A DNA stretch of 64,000 bases from Pseudoalteromonas sp. MMG007 (GCF_018100985.1 NZ_JAGJEI010000005.1:161796-225795); one strand, 5' to 3'; shown: positions 45,583-57,757, counted from the first letter of the stretch. Translations and numbers: made by a program. Notes: generated by a model not told the origin, from the letters alone.

Positions 45583-46194
45583 GTTTAATTACTATCGATT
45601 TTTTAAAATTGAACTTAATAAATTGTTCAAAGAATATTGCTCACTCATACTAGGAAAGCATTAATATGTCTATGCAGACACTATTAAGCATTAATCACAA
45701 ATTTAATATGAGGACAATTTCACGCATTGCCAACAATCTTACTCTAGTGGTTTCAACTTGATCGCAATAATAGTAATGATGGTAAAGCACTGGTTACTGA
45801 GTCACGCTTGTGCTTTTTTACAATTATGAAAGTTTATAATAAGAAAAGTATATCTCACCTAACCCCTCATTAAAGCCAGACTTCTCGTGTATTAGTATTA
45901 GTATTAGTCTACTTATAAACAACTATCAAAAATGACGAAAAACCTCGGAAGGGTTAAGCTTATTTACCTGCCGACAAAGCTATTTATAAAGTTGATCGTC
46001 TTTGCTCAGATAAAAAGCACGCTTTTTGTTAAAGCACACAGAAACTACGATCTGGGTCCGTCAAAGTATCGAACTTAGACTTTTGCGGCCTATTAGAAAT
46101 TAGTCTTATTTTGTAGCGACGCTTCCAATTTCAGCCTTTTTTTATGCCTAAAATATAGTTACACTTTTAAGATAATTAATAAATTAAGCAATGT
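45583..46194. other. Gene-free gap between trp and aat, with a terminator-like hairpin
   Basis: A 612-base interval without a frame that I can support. AAAGCAC (45784-45790) and GTGCTTT (45810-45816) followed by Ts make a terminator-like hairpin that could end a small RNA starting near 45660-45700. A short tandem ATTAGT repeat lies at about 45891-45908. The right half may contain a decayed gene, but I cannot name it. The aat promoter should lie at its end. Confidence 0.5.
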
Positions 46195-46911
46195 ATGAGA
46201 AACCAGCTATACCAATTAAGTGAAAACGATATAGCATTTCCACACCCTGAATATGCTCTCACCTCTCCTGATGGGTTACTGGCAATAGGCGGCGATTTAT
46301 CCGTTGCGCGTTTAAGTAATGCCTATAAAAATGGTATTTTTCCGTGGTTTAGCGAAGACGAGCCCATAATGTGGTGGTCGCCGAGCGAGCGCGGCATCAT
46401 AGAGCTTAATGAATTTCATATAAGTAAGAGCCTGCGAAAGCATTTAAAAAAGCACCCCGTTAAAGTTACTGTTAATAATGCATTTGCTGAGGTCATTGAA
46501 GCGTGCTGTGAGCAACGCATTGATACCGATGGCACTTGGATCACTCAAGTTATGATTGACGCTTACAACGATGCACATGAGGCCGGTATTGCACACAGTA
46601 TTGAAATTTGGCGTGATGGAGAACTAGCAGGCGGCCTTTATGGCATTATGCAAAATGGTGTATTTTGTGGCGAGTCTATGTTTCATCATCAAACCAACTG
46701 CTCAAAGCTTGCAATGTGGGCGTTGGTTAATTGGTTAAAACGCCATAACGCACATTTTATTGACTGCCAATTAGAAAACCCTTATTTAACTTCTTTAGGT
46801 GCAAAAGTGATCCCCCGCTCAGAATTTTTGACTAGACTCAAAAAAGCACACACTTATTGTGTTGACCACACTATGTGGGAACCACAGGAGCTAAACGCAA
46901 TTTATGAATGA
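46195..46911 (+). CDS. aat: Leucyl/phenylalanyl-tRNA-protein transferase
   Basis: A 238-residue enzyme that adds Leu or Phe to proteins with N-terminal Arg or Lys, marking them for ClpS-ClpAP. Family motifs are present: FPHPEYALTSPDGLLAIGGDLS, GIFPWFSEDEPIMWWSPSERG, GLYGIMQNGVFCGESMFH and IDCQLENPYLTSLGA. Length matches the E. coli protein. It overlaps bpt by eight bases. clpA and clpS follow 1.2 kb downstream on the opposite strand, so the N-degron pathway is clustered. Confidence 0.95.
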   Translation: MRNQLYQLSENDIAFPHPEYALTSPDGLLAIGGDLSVARLSNAYKNGIFPWFSEDEPIMWWSPSERGIIELNEFHISKSLRKHLKKHPVKVTVNNAFAEVIEACCEQRIDTDGTWITQVMIDAYNDAHEAGIAHSIEIWRDGELAGGLYGIMQNGVFCGESMFHHQTNCSKLAMWALVNWLKRHNAHFIDCQLENPYLTSLGAKVIPRSEFLTRLKKAHTYCVDHTMWEPQELNAIYE

Positions 46912-47608
46912 ACATCTTCCGGCACGCGTTGGCTTAAGCCAAGAGTTTGCTTGTAGCTATCTACCCGATCGCCAAGAACAGCTTTTGGTGATCTTAGACC
47001 CGAGCTGTTATACAACCGATAAATTTGAACAACTATTAGCGTTAGGCTTTCGACGCAGCGGTAACCAAATTTATCGTCCGCACTGCCCTATTTGTAGCGA
47101 GTGCAATTCAGTTCGAGTATTAGCGCAACAATTTATTCCATCAAAATCGCAAAAACGTAAACAAAACAAAGCAAAATCAGCATTTGAGGTTAGGTATTCA
47201 AGTGTAGAGCGCGAGCAATACTATCCGCTTTACAGTAAATATATAAGCTTACGCCATAGCGATGGCTCTATGTATCCTCCTGATAAAATGCAGTTCCAAA
47301 GTTTTTTATTATGCAGCTGGCTAGAGATCACATTTATAGAGTTATGGCATCAAGATACGTTAGTAGCTGTTGCGGTAACTGATTGTATGAACAACGCTAT
47401 ATCGGCTATTTATACATTTTTTGACCCCGACTTTGAACACTATAGTTTAGGCTCGGTAATGATTTTACAGCAGCTTAAGTTTGCTAAAGAACAAAATAAG
47501 GAATTTGTGTATTTGGGTTACCAAATAGACGAATGCGACAAAATGAAGTACAAAACTCAGTTTTTGCCCGCACAAAAACAGGTTAATGATGAGTGGTTGG
47601 CTATTTAA
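46904..47608 (+). CDS. bpt: Aspartate/glutamate leucyltransferase
   Basis: A 234-residue Ate1-like transferase that adds leucine to proteins with N-terminal Asp or Glu. The cysteine cluster YRPHCPICSECNSVRV (near residue 60), DGSMYPP and the ending KMKYKTQFLPAQ are characteristic. It is translationally coupled to aat. Together they expand the set of N-degrons that ClpS can deliver to ClpAP. infA follows after 90 bases, with its own ribosome site. Confidence 0.93.
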   Translation: MNEHLPARVGLSQEFACSYLPDRQEQLLVILDPSCYTTDKFEQLLALGFRRSGNQIYRPHCPICSECNSVRVLAQQFIPSKSQKRKQNKAKSAFEVRYSSVEREQYYPLYSKYISLRHSDGSMYPPDKMQFQSFLLCSWLEITFIELWHQDTLVAVAVTDCMNNAISAIYTFFDPDFEHYSLGSVMILQQLKFAKEQNKEFVYLGYQIDECDKMKYKTQFLPAQKQVNDEWLAI

Positions 47609-47680
47609 TTTGCAAAAATGCCCCCTGCGCCTTTACTTATTGGCGTATTTTGGGCAAAATCTGCAGCGTTTAACTATTAA

Positions 47681-47917
<237 letters not shown>

Positions 47918-47970
47918 GTAAGTGCGTAAACGAGATTTAGTTTTTGGCTAGTGTATAACTAGCTTTAAGC

Positions 47971-48020
47971 GTTTATTAAATGTAATTGATGGTACTTACT
48001 AGCAATTACATTTAATAAAC
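47971..48020 (+). repeat. Perfect 18-bp inverted repeat after infA
   Basis: GTTTATTAAATGTAATTG at 47971-47988 and its exact reverse complement at 48003-48020 are separated by 14 bases. It is immediately followed by the terminator. No other copy was noticed in the window. Confidence 0.85.
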
Positions 48021-48049
48021 AAAAAACCCAGCTTTTGCTGGGTTTTTTG
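48021..48049. terminator. Terminator of infA
   Basis: AAAAAACCCAGC and GCTGGGTTTTTT arms around a TTTT loop; usable on both strands. Confidence 0.92.
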
Positions 48050-48064
48050 TTGCCTGTAAAAAGT

Positions 48065-48103
48065 CAAAAAAATAGCTCGCTGCAAGCGAGCTATTTTATT
48101 TTT
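48065..48103. terminator. Terminator of clpA
   Basis: AATAGCTCGCT and AGCGAGCTATT (11 bp) around a three-base loop, with a T-run on both strands. It lies just past the clpA stop. Confidence 0.9.
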
Positions 48104-48113
48104 ACAAAGCTAA

Positions 48114-50381
48114 TTACGCTGGTGTTAAATTACTTTCGTAATCAAAGCGTATTTTTTTATCTTTAACAGACACTTTAACTGTGCCGCCATCAATAAGTTG
48201 ACCAAATAAGATTTCGTTTGCCAGTGGTTTTTTAAGCTCTTCTTGAAGAACGCGTGCCATAGGTCGCGCTCCCATTGCTTTATCGTAGCCTTTGTCTGCA
48301 AGCCATTCGCGCGCTTTAGATGTAAGTTCTAGGTTAACTGACTTCTTGTCTAATTGCGTTTGCAGTTCGACAACAAATTTATCAACAACTTGTAAAATAA
48401 CGTCTTTTTCAAGGTGGTTAAACCAAATAATGTTATCTAAGCGGTTTCTGAATTCTGGCGAGAATACTTTATTAATTTCGCCCATTGCATCGTGCGTATG
48501 GTCTTGCTCACTAAAGCCAATAGATTTGCGCGTAGTTTCTTGCACGCCAGCATTGGTAGTCATTACTACAACCACATTTCTAAAGTCGGCTTTACGACCG
48601 TTGTTGTCGGTTAACGTACCGTGATCCATTACTTGTAGCAAGATATTGTAAATATCAGGATGTGCTTTTTCAATTTCATCCAAAAGTACAACAGCATGTG
48701 GGTTTTTAATTACAGCTTCGGTTAATAACCCGCCTTGCTCAAAGCCTACGTAGCCTGGTGGCGCACCAATTAAACGACTCACCGCATGGCGCTCAACGTA
48801 CTCTGACATATCAAAACGAATGAACTCAACACCCATACATTTAGCTAGCTGTTTAGTGACTTCCGTTTTACCTACACCCGTTGGGCCTGCAAATAAGAAT
48901 GAACCTACTGGCTTATCTTCGTTCGCAAGTCCTGAGCGAGATAATCGAATAGCTGATGTAAGTGCATCAATAGATTGATCTTGCCCGTATACAAGCATTT
49001 TAAGATTGCGATCAAGGTTTTTAAGCGTTTCTTTATCTGTTGATGACACATTTTGCGGTGGAATACGTGCCATTTTAGATATAATCAGCTCAATATCTGA
49101 TACACCAATGGTTTTTTTACGCTTCGAACTTGGCTGCAAACGCTGATTAGCACCCGCCTCGTCAATTACATCAATAGCTTTGTCGGGTAAGTGACGTTCA
49201 TTAATGTATTTAGCACTTAATTCAGCGGCTGCTTTAAGGGCTTTTTGGGTATAACGAATACCATGATGCTCTTCGTAACGCTCTTTTAATCCGTTAAGAA
49301 TTTTGGTGGTATCGGCAACACTTGGCTCAAGTACATCAATTTTTTGAAAGCGACGAACCAAGGCACGGTCTTTCTCAAAAATATTTTTATATTCATTGTA
49401 TGTAGTAGAGCCCATACAACGTAATTGCCCACTAGAAAGTAATGGTTTTAATAAGTTTGATGCATCCATTACGCCGCCAGAGGCTGCACCTGCACCAATA
49501 ATCGTGTGTATTTCATCAATAAATAAAATCGAGCCAGGTTTTGCTTGCAGCTCTTTTAATAAACTTTTAAAGCGTTTTTCAAAATCCCCTCGGTATTTGG
49601 TGCCCGCTAATAATGCGCCCATATCAAGCGAGTACACAACTGCATCAGCAATTACTTCAGGTACTTGCTCGTTAACAATACGATACGCCAAGCCTTCAGC
49701 AATAGCTGTTTTACCAACCCCTGCTTCACCCACAAGTAGTGGGTTATTCTTTTTACGACGACACAATACTTGTACCGTGCGCTCTACTTCGCTATCGCGA
49801 CCAATTAATGGGTCAATGTTTCCATCACGGGCTTGTGCGTTTAAATTAGTAGTAAAGCTATCTAATTTGCTTGCTTCTTCGTTTTGTACTTCTTGCACTT
49901 CTTCATGAATGTCATCGGTGTCGTCACCTAACTCATCATCTTCTTTTGATATACCATGAGAAATAAAATTAACAATATCCAAACGAGAAATATCGCTCTT
50001 TTTGAGTAAATATACAGCTTGGCTTTCTTGCTCCGAAAAAATAGCAACCAGGACATTTACGCCTGTTACTTCATTTTTTCCTGATGATTGAACATGAAAA
50101 ACTGCGCGTTGCAGCACTCGTTGAAAGCCCAGTGTAGGCTGAGTTTCTCGCTCTTCTTCTAAATCTGGAATTACCGGCGTTGTTTCGTCGATAAACTCTA
50201 ATAATTCAGTTTTTAAGCCTGAAATATCTACACCGCACGCGTTTAAAGCTTCCCCCGCTGACGGGTTATCTAAAAGCGCAAGTAAAAGGTGCTCTACGGT
50301 CATAAACTCATGACGGCGAGTGCGCGCTTCACGAAACGCGGCATTTAAGGTTAGTTCTAAGTCTTTGTTTAGCATTGGCAA
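48114..50381 (-). CDS. clpA: ClpA, ATP-dependent unfoldase of ClpAP
   Basis: A 755-residue AAA+ protein. The N-domain (NKDLELTLNAAFREARTRRHEFMTVEHLLLALLD) binds the adaptor ClpS. Two ATPase modules carry Walker A GEAGVGKTA (residue about 215) and GPTGVGKTE (about 495), with Walker B FIDEIH and LLDEIE. The IGL-type loop that docks ClpP appears as KSIGFSEQD. It partners with ClpP, not encoded here. On this strand clpS lies upstream, with a 226-base gap containing a hairpin element. Confidence 0.97.
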   Translation of the reverse strand: MPMLNKDLELTLNAAFREARTRRHEFMTVEHLLLALLDNPSAGEALNACGVDISGLKTELLEFIDETTPVIPDLEEERETQPTLGFQRVLQRAVFHVQSSGKNEVTGVNVLVAIFSEQESQAVYLLKKSDISRLDIVNFISHGISKEDDELGDDTDDIHEEVQEVQNEEASKLDSFTTNLNAQARDGNIDPLIGRDSEVERTVQVLCRRKKNNPLLVGEAGVGKTAIAEGLAYRIVNEQVPEVIADAVVYSLDMGALLAGTKYRGDFEKRFKSLLKELQAKPGSILFIDEIHTIIGAGAASGGVMDASNLLKPLLSSGQLRCMGSTTYNEYKNIFEKDRALVRRFQKIDVLEPSVADTTKILNGLKERYEEHHGIRYTQKALKAAAELSAKYINERHLPDKAIDVIDEAGANQRLQPSSKRKKTIGVSDIELIISKMARIPPQNVSSTDKETLKNLDRNLKMLVYGQDQSIDALTSAIRLSRSGLANEDKPVGSFLFAGPTGVGKTEVTKQLAKCMGVEFIRFDMSEYVERHAVSRLIGAPPGYVGFEQGGLLTEAVIKNPHAVVLLDEIEKAHPDIYNILLQVMDHGTLTDNNGRKADFRNVVVVMTTNAGVQETTRKSIGFSEQDHTHDAMGEINKVFSPEFRNRLDNIIWFNHLEKDVILQVVDKFVVELQTQLDKKSVNLELTSKAREWLADKGYDKAMGARPMARVLQEELKKPLANEILFGQLIDGGTVKVSVKDKKIRFDYESNLTPA

Positions 50382-50435
50382 CCCCTTACTGAGATAATAA
50401 TTTTATACCACAACAATCGGATGTTTGATCACCCT

Positions 50436-50455
50436 AATTGGTATTTATACCAATT
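50436..50455. repeat. Small palindrome at the left end of hairpin element copy 1
   Basis: AATTGGTAT and ATACCAATT are perfect complements separated by TT. The right half is the left end of the element; the left half looks like the right end of a second, deleted copy. Confidence 0.5.
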
Positions 50456-50607
50456 GCATTAAATTAGTGGCCTATTATAGCGATGAGGAAATAACTTAGT
50501 AACAGGACAAAAATTACAAATATAGTTGCTTTATATGAATAATTTTTAACGAAGTTAATAAGTAATTTAATCCGCTAAAATGGTCATTTTTTTAATAAAA
50601 CTGGTAT
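50445..50607. repeat. MITE-like hairpin element, copy 1
   Basis: About 160 bases with imperfect terminal inverted repeats (TATACCAATT... and ...ACTGGTAT). The first 33 bases are identical to copy 2 at 57834-57995. Internal stems: ACTTA/TAAGT (50494-50498, 50559-50563), ATATA/TATAT (50520-50524, 50532-50536), AAAAATTA/TAATTTTT, TAGCG/CGCTA. It separates clpS from clpA. Confidence 0.75.
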
Positions 50608-50925
50608 CTACTCCTGCTCACAACTACAAAGCAGTGGATGCTCGTTATCCCGCGAGTAGCGGTTAACTTGTTCAGCTTTGGTATGGGCTACGTCGAGGCT
50701 GTAAACCCCGCATATACCTTTACCTTTTTCATGAATTTGAAGCATCACGTCGGTTGCTCTATCGCTATCCATATTAAAAAACGTCATCAGAACTTCTATT
50801 ACAAAGTCCATCGGCGTGTAGTCGTCGTTATTTAAAACAACTTTGTATTTTCGCGGTGGCTGAAGCTTTTGCTTTTCACTATCACGAACTGTGTCTATTA
50901 CACCTGAATCTTTCATACCACTCAT
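50608..50925 (-). CDS. clpS: ClpS, N-degron adaptor of ClpAP
   Basis: A 105-residue protein: a flexible N-terminal tail, then the ClpS core [24 protein letters not shown], and [27 protein letters not shown]. It binds Leu/Phe/Trp/Tyr N-termini and hands substrates to ClpA. Its 3' end abuts the hairpin element, whose right terminus reaches the stop codon, so the last few residues (CSCEQE) may come from the insertion. It is divergent from cspD, as in E. coli. Confidence 0.95.
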   Translation of the reverse strand: MSGMKDSGVIDTVRDSEKQKLQPPRKYKVVLNNDDYTPMDFVIEVLMTFFNMDSDRATDVMLQIHEKGKGICGVYSLDVAHTKAEQVNRYSRDNEHPLLCSCEQE

Positions 50926-51124
50926 AATTAAATATAGTCTTGTCTTTGGAACTCAAGCAAACTTGAATAAAAAATAAATAAAATGTTAAAAAATAACTTC
51001 AAACACTTGACTGGTTGGCTAAATAAACTACAGTCAAATGTAGATTGATTAAACCTTAGTCAGTCTAGCAAATTATATAGTTTAGAATAACTAAATTAGT
51101 CAACTTATAGAAGGATGTAGAAGT

Positions 51125-51343
51125 ATGGCTTGTGGTAAAGTCAAATGGTTCAACAACGCCAAAGGTTTTGGTTTCATCGTAGAAGACGGCTGCGAGAATG
51201 ATATTTTCGCTCATTACTCAACGATTGTAATGGACGGTTATAAGACACTTAAAGCTGGTCAAGATGTAACATTCGAATTAGAACAAGGTCCTAAAGGCCT
51301 TCATGCTAAAAATATTGCCCCTAACGGTGACATTTTAGAGTGA
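51125..51343 (+). CDS. cspD: Cold-shock-domain protein CspD
   Basis: A 72-residue single cold-shock domain. The RNP-1 motif KGFGFI and RNP-2-like DIFAHY are present. CspD homologs next to clpS-clpA inhibit DNA replication initiation in stationary phase in E. coli; here the protein is inferred to bind single-stranded nucleic acid in the cytoplasm. AAGGATG precedes the ATG by 9 bases. Confidence 0.9.
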   Translation: MACGKVKWFNNAKGFGFIVEDGCENDIFAHYSTIVMDGYKTLKAGQDVTFELEQGPKGLHAKNIAPNGDILE

Positions 51344-54088
<2,745 letters not shown>

Positions 54089-54103
54089 TTTTAGATTAAA
54101 TTG

Positions 54104-54138
54104 AAAAACCGCTTACTTTTAAAGTAAGCGGTTTTTTT
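54104..54138 (+). terminator. Terminator of monomeric icd
   Basis: AAAACCGCTTACTTT and AAAGTAAGCGGTTTTTTT arms around a two-base centre. Confidence 0.92.
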
Positions 54139-54157
54139 GTGTCTTCATTTTATATAA

Positions 54158-54193
54158 AAAGGCCGCTACTTTAACGTTAAAGTAGCGGCCTTT
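54158..54193. terminator. Perfect 36-base palindrome, terminator of the amidohydrolase pair
   Basis: An uninterrupted palindrome with a CG centre: AAAGGCCGCTACTTTAA and its exact complement. It is flanked by A/T runs and lies between convergent genes. Confidence 0.8.
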
Positions 54194-54233
54194 AATAATT
54201 AACCTGAATTTTAGATAATTAAAGCTTTATTAA

Positions 54234-55478
54234 TTATTTTGTATAAGCGCGTGGCATTGTAGAATCTGTAGTATAGCGGTCACGTAGCTTATCTTGACGA
54301 GACTGTGTAGAAACTTCTTCACCGTTAATAATCATTTTACTTACATGGCTGCTTAGCTCAAATGGGTCGTTACTCCATACAACCACATCGGCAGCTTTAC
54401 CTACTTCCAGGCTACCTGCATTTATGCCAAATACGTCGGCTACATTGGATGTAACAGCGTTTAATGCACCCTGTTGGCTCATGCCATACGAAACTGCATT
54501 ACCGGCATCAAAACGAAGCTGGTAAATATTATGGCTAGCATCCCCGCCTACAGTCAAAATAACCTTAACCCCTGCTTTTTCAAGCACGGCTGCGTTATCT
54601 AAACTTGCATGAAGTGAGTCAAAGCTTGAAGGTAAGCTGTCCATTGCACTAATAATTACTGGCACTTGCGCTTGAGCGAGTTTCTCTTTTACTACAACTG
54701 CATCTTGTGCACCATTTAGCACTAGATTAATGCCAAACTGCTTTTTAACCTTAAGAAGCTCAATAATATCTGCCGCACGCGATACACCAACTACAAGTGG
54801 CATATCGCCGCTAAGTACTTTAGCCATTACTTTATCTTCGGTACTTGGCTTACTGTCGTCATCTTTTTTAGACTTTTTAGAAGCTTTAGTTTGGTGCTCT
54901 TCAAGCTTATTAATCAGTGTCTGTAATGTAAAAGCACGAGAGCCTTTTCTGCGTTCACCTAAATAAACAATTAAAGCCGCTTGTTTTTGAATGTCACTAT
55001 CAAAACTACCACTTAAATCAACAACGCTTGCAAGGCCTGAAAAAATACTGTCGCCACCGTGAGGTGTTATTACATCGCGTGTAACCCCGCCCTTACGCGC
55101 GTAAGGTATTAAGCTTGAATGCGCGTTATAAGCAAGACTTACATCAAAATCAATACCCGCTTTTTCTTCCCCTGCATCGCGAGAGCCTGCAACTGCACTC
55201 ACTTCAACAAGGCCAAGCTGATTAATACTTGAAATAAAACCAGGTGTTACAATTTGACCTTTTACATCAATAACTTTATCTGCTTGCACTTGTGTTGGAT
55301 TAATGGCGGTAATTTTTCCGTTATCCATTACTATGCTAGCGTTTTGTAAAACGCCTTGCTCGGTCGATGTATGCAGTGTTGCATTTACAATAGCAAGCGA
55401 TTGGGCACTTGCCGTACCTGAGGCTAATAATCCAGCAGCAACCAGAGATAGCGAAAACGAACGTGATAAATTTTTCAT
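54234..55478 (-). CDS. Exported amidohydrolase-like protein without the HxH motif
   Basis: A 414-residue protein with a signal peptide (ends at ASA-QSL). The fold is that of cyclic amidohydrolases (imidazolonepropionase-like): a split beta-sandwich from residue 25 and the ending LEVGKAADVVVWSNDPFELSSHVSKMIINGE. The position of the metal-binding HxH after VTPGF reads ISSINQLG, so both histidines are missing, and later metal His/Asp residues are also hard to find. It is probably not a normal metal hydrolase. It starts 10 bases after the stop of the partner amidohydrolase and shares its operon. Confidence 0.8.
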   Translation of the reverse strand: MKNLSRSFSLSLVAAGLLASGTASAQSLAIVNATLHTSTEQGVLQNASIVMDNGKITAINPTQVQADKVIDVKGQIVTPGFISSINQLGLVEVSAVAGSRDAGEEKAGIDFDVSLAYNAHSSLIPYARKGGVTRDVITPHGGDSIFSGLASVVDLSGSFDSDIQKQAALIVYLGERRKGSRAFTLQTLINKLEEHQTKASKKSKKDDDSKPSTEDKVMAKVLSGDMPLVVGVSRAADIIELLKVKKQFGINLVLNGAQDAVVVKEKLAQAQVPVIISAMDSLPSSFDSLHASLDNAAVLEKAGVKVILTVGGDASHNIYQLRFDAGNAVSYGMSQQGALNAVTSNVADVFGINAGSLEVGKAADVVVWSNDPFELSSHVSKMIINGEEVSTQSRQDKLRDRYTTDSTMPRAYTK

Positions 55479-55488
55479 TCTGGGCTCC

Positions 55489-56871
55489 TTATTGTTGGCC
55501 TAACATAAAATCACTTTGTGCTTGGAATGCGCTATCGTTTCTATCATAAACTTTTGCACCATCAACAAACACTTGCTCTGCTTTTGCGTAAACACTAAAT
55601 GGGCTTTGATTCCAAATAACTACATCACCTTGTTTACCGGCTTCAAGCGACCCAGTTTTATCTGCAATACCTAAAGATTTAGCAGCATTAGACGTGATCC
55701 ATTTAATGGCATGCTGCTCAGAAATATCAAAACCATTTTCGTTTGCACGATACATTACTTTACCGGCTTCTTGGTTTAAGCGTTGAATGGTTGTATCAGA
55801 ATCAGAGTGCACAACCGCACATGAGTTTTTAACCGCATCTACAATCGCTACGTTTTCTTGAACCATGTCGTACGCTTCCATTTTAAAGCCCCACCAATCA
55901 GGCCAAAGTGCAGCACACGAACCGTTGTCAGCTAAAAGGTCGGCAATTTTGTAAGCCTCTACGCCGTGGTGGAATGTACCCGCGTGATAATTAAATTCTT
56001 TAGAAAGGTCAATCATCATGGCCATTTCTTCAGCTTTATAACAATGGTTGTGAATTAATACTTCACCTTCAAGCACCGCTCGAAGAGTATCGTGCTTAAT
56101 GTCGCGAACGGGTGCTTCTGGGTTTAAACCAGCTTCGTAATCAGCGTCGTATTTGTCCCATGCGCGCTTATACTCTTGCGCTTCTGCCCATGCCATACGG
56201 TAACCGGCCATGTTACCCATACGGGTTGAAGGTAATGTACCTTGACGACCATAAACACGTTTAGGGTTTTCACCACACGCCATTTTCAAACCATTTGGCG
56301 CTTCAGGGAATTTCATTGCCTGCATGGTATGTGCTGGTACGTTTTTAAGCGTAACGCCTCGGCCACCAAATAAGTTAGCTGAGCCTGGTAAAATTTGTAA
56401 TGAGGTAATACCGCCTTCACGAGCGCGGTTAAAGCCAGGGTCTTGTGGCCACACAGAATGCTCAACCCATACCTCAGCAGTATTTGGGCTCGTCATTTCG
56501 TTACCATCTTGATGCGACTCAACTGATGGGCTTGGGTAGGCGCCTAGATGAGAGTGAACATCTATAATACCTGGAGTTACCCATTTGCCCATTGCATCAA
56601 TTGTCGTGTCTGCATTAGCAGATAAGTCTTTACCTACTTGCTGAACTTTACCATCAACAAGTAAAACATCAGTTTCATCTAAACGCTCACCCGTACCGGT
56701 AAGTACAGTCGCGTTTGTGATTAATGTGCTACTAGTAGCTACTGGTTTGTAAGTACTTGGGTAAGGGTTTTTATTAATCGTTATTTTTGGATCTTGTGGG
56801 CCATTTTCTTGGCAACCAACAAGTGCAGCAGCTAAACCAACTGCTAACAATGAGGGAGCAAATTTTTGCAT
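55489..56871 (-). CDS. Lipoprotein amidohydrolase
   Basis: A 460-residue exported protein; the lipobox LVGC gives Cys20. The cyclic amidohydrolase fold is complete: the split sandwich (NATVLTGTGERLDETDVLLVDGKV), then the metal motif VTPGIIDVHSHLG with both histidines, and later HNHCYK and the HSDSD motif. It probably hydrolyses a cyclic amide or peptide in the periplasm; the substrate is unknown. The adjacent homolog downstream has lost the HxH. Both are one transcript. Confidence 0.85.
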   Translation of the reverse strand: MQKFAPSLLAVGLAAALVGCQENGPQDPKITINKNPYPSTYKPVATSSTLITNATVLTGTGERLDETDVLLVDGKVQQVGKDLSANADTTIDAMGKWVTPGIIDVHSHLGAYPSPSVESHQDGNEMTSPNTAEVWVEHSVWPQDPGFNRAREGGITSLQILPGSANLFGGRGVTLKNVPAHTMQAMKFPEAPNGLKMACGENPKRVYGRQGTLPSTRMGNMAGYRMAWAEAQEYKRAWDKYDADYEAGLNPEAPVRDIKHDTLRAVLEGEVLIHNHCYKAEEMAMMIDLSKEFNYHAGTFHHGVEAYKIADLLADNGSCAALWPDWWGFKMEAYDMVQENVAIVDAVKNSCAVVHSDSDTTIQRLNQEAGKVMYRANENGFDISEQHAIKWITSNAAKSLGIADKTGSLEAGKQGDVVIWNQSPFSVYAKAEQVFVDGAKVYDRNDSAFQAQSDFMLGQQ

Positions 56872-56971
56872 GTTGTTAGGTTCTCCTGTTTTTTTGCTAC
56901 TTTAGCTAAAGCTAAGGTATAAAGCTAAAAAAACAGGTAAAAAAGCGATTAATTGAGTTAAATGACTGTAA

Positions 56972-57757
56972 TTATTTTTTTATATAATTGTTATACAGCT
57001 TTTCAAGCGCGCCTTCGGTTGTAAGTGACGGGTCTTTGCTTATAAAGTGTTTAACGGTACGAGTTACAAAATCTGAATTTTGCTTATGTTGCTTTGAAAA
57101 CTCTTTAATTAAGGTATTCCCGTCTTTCGCTGCGGTTACTTTATCGTGACGATGACGATATTGGCTTAACGCTTTGTTAAAGTCGCCGTTGTAATCTTCT
57201 ACTAAAATTTTATAAAAATCACTTTTTTGTACTTCAAGACTATTAATGCAGTAGTTTAACGCTTCTTTAAAGTCAGTAAAAATCATGCCTTCTACATCAA
57301 ACTCTTTAGTTTTTTCACGTACAGTTACGCGCGCTTCTTCTGTGGCATAACTAAAGCCCGTAAACGCTAGGCGCTCTGATGCTTCTTTACCTAATTTCAT
57401 ACCCGCTTGAATGCTATGGGCAAATTCGTCGCTCATTTCGCCAAGTTCGTTTTCTTCCCACATATTGTATACGCGCAGCGCTTTTGCATATTTGCTTGAG
57501 AGCTTTTTTTTAAGCTTAGTAAAGCGCTCATCTATGCTCATAAGCCTTTCGTTATGTAATAGTGCATGGCACTCATAACATGCTGCAATTGATACAAAAT
57601 CGGCTTCTTCGCCCAAATCTATAATGCTTTGTAGCATATGCAGCGGTGGGCAATGGTCTCGCTCTGTTGCTTCGCAGCCACAATAAAAACATTGATTAAA
57701 ATGCTTGTGCTCACATGCATACGCTTGCTGATAATAGCTTGCTAACGTTTTGCTCAC
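56972..57757 (-). CDS. HNH-like zinc-motif protein of unknown function
   Basis: A 261-residue cytoplasmic protein I do not recognise. The N-terminal 70 residues contain CFYCG (C23, C26), RDHCPP (D34, H35), CYECHALLHN (C60, C63), which is the layout of an HNH/treble-clef endonuclease domain. The rest is helical and basic, with no other motif. It is not near a transposon or restriction gene. A housekeeping or mobile-derived nuclease are both possible. Confidence 0.55.
   Translation of the reverse strand: MSKTLASYYQQAYACEHKHFNQCFYCGCEATERDHCPPLHMLQSIIDLGEEADFVSIAACYECHALLHNERLMSIDERFTKLKKKLSSKYAKALRVYNMWEENELGEMSDEFAHSIQAGMKLGKEASERLAFTGFSYATEEARVTVREKTKEFDVEGMIFTDFKEALNYCINSLEVQKSDFYKILVEDYNGDFNKALSQYRHRHDKVTAAKDGNTLIKEFSKQHKQNSDFVTRTVKHFISKDPSLTTEGALEKLYNNYIKK

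Noticed and set aside
49396..49908. Plus-strand frame of 170 codons
   Set aside because: Antisense to clpA; long because the clpA frame is long.
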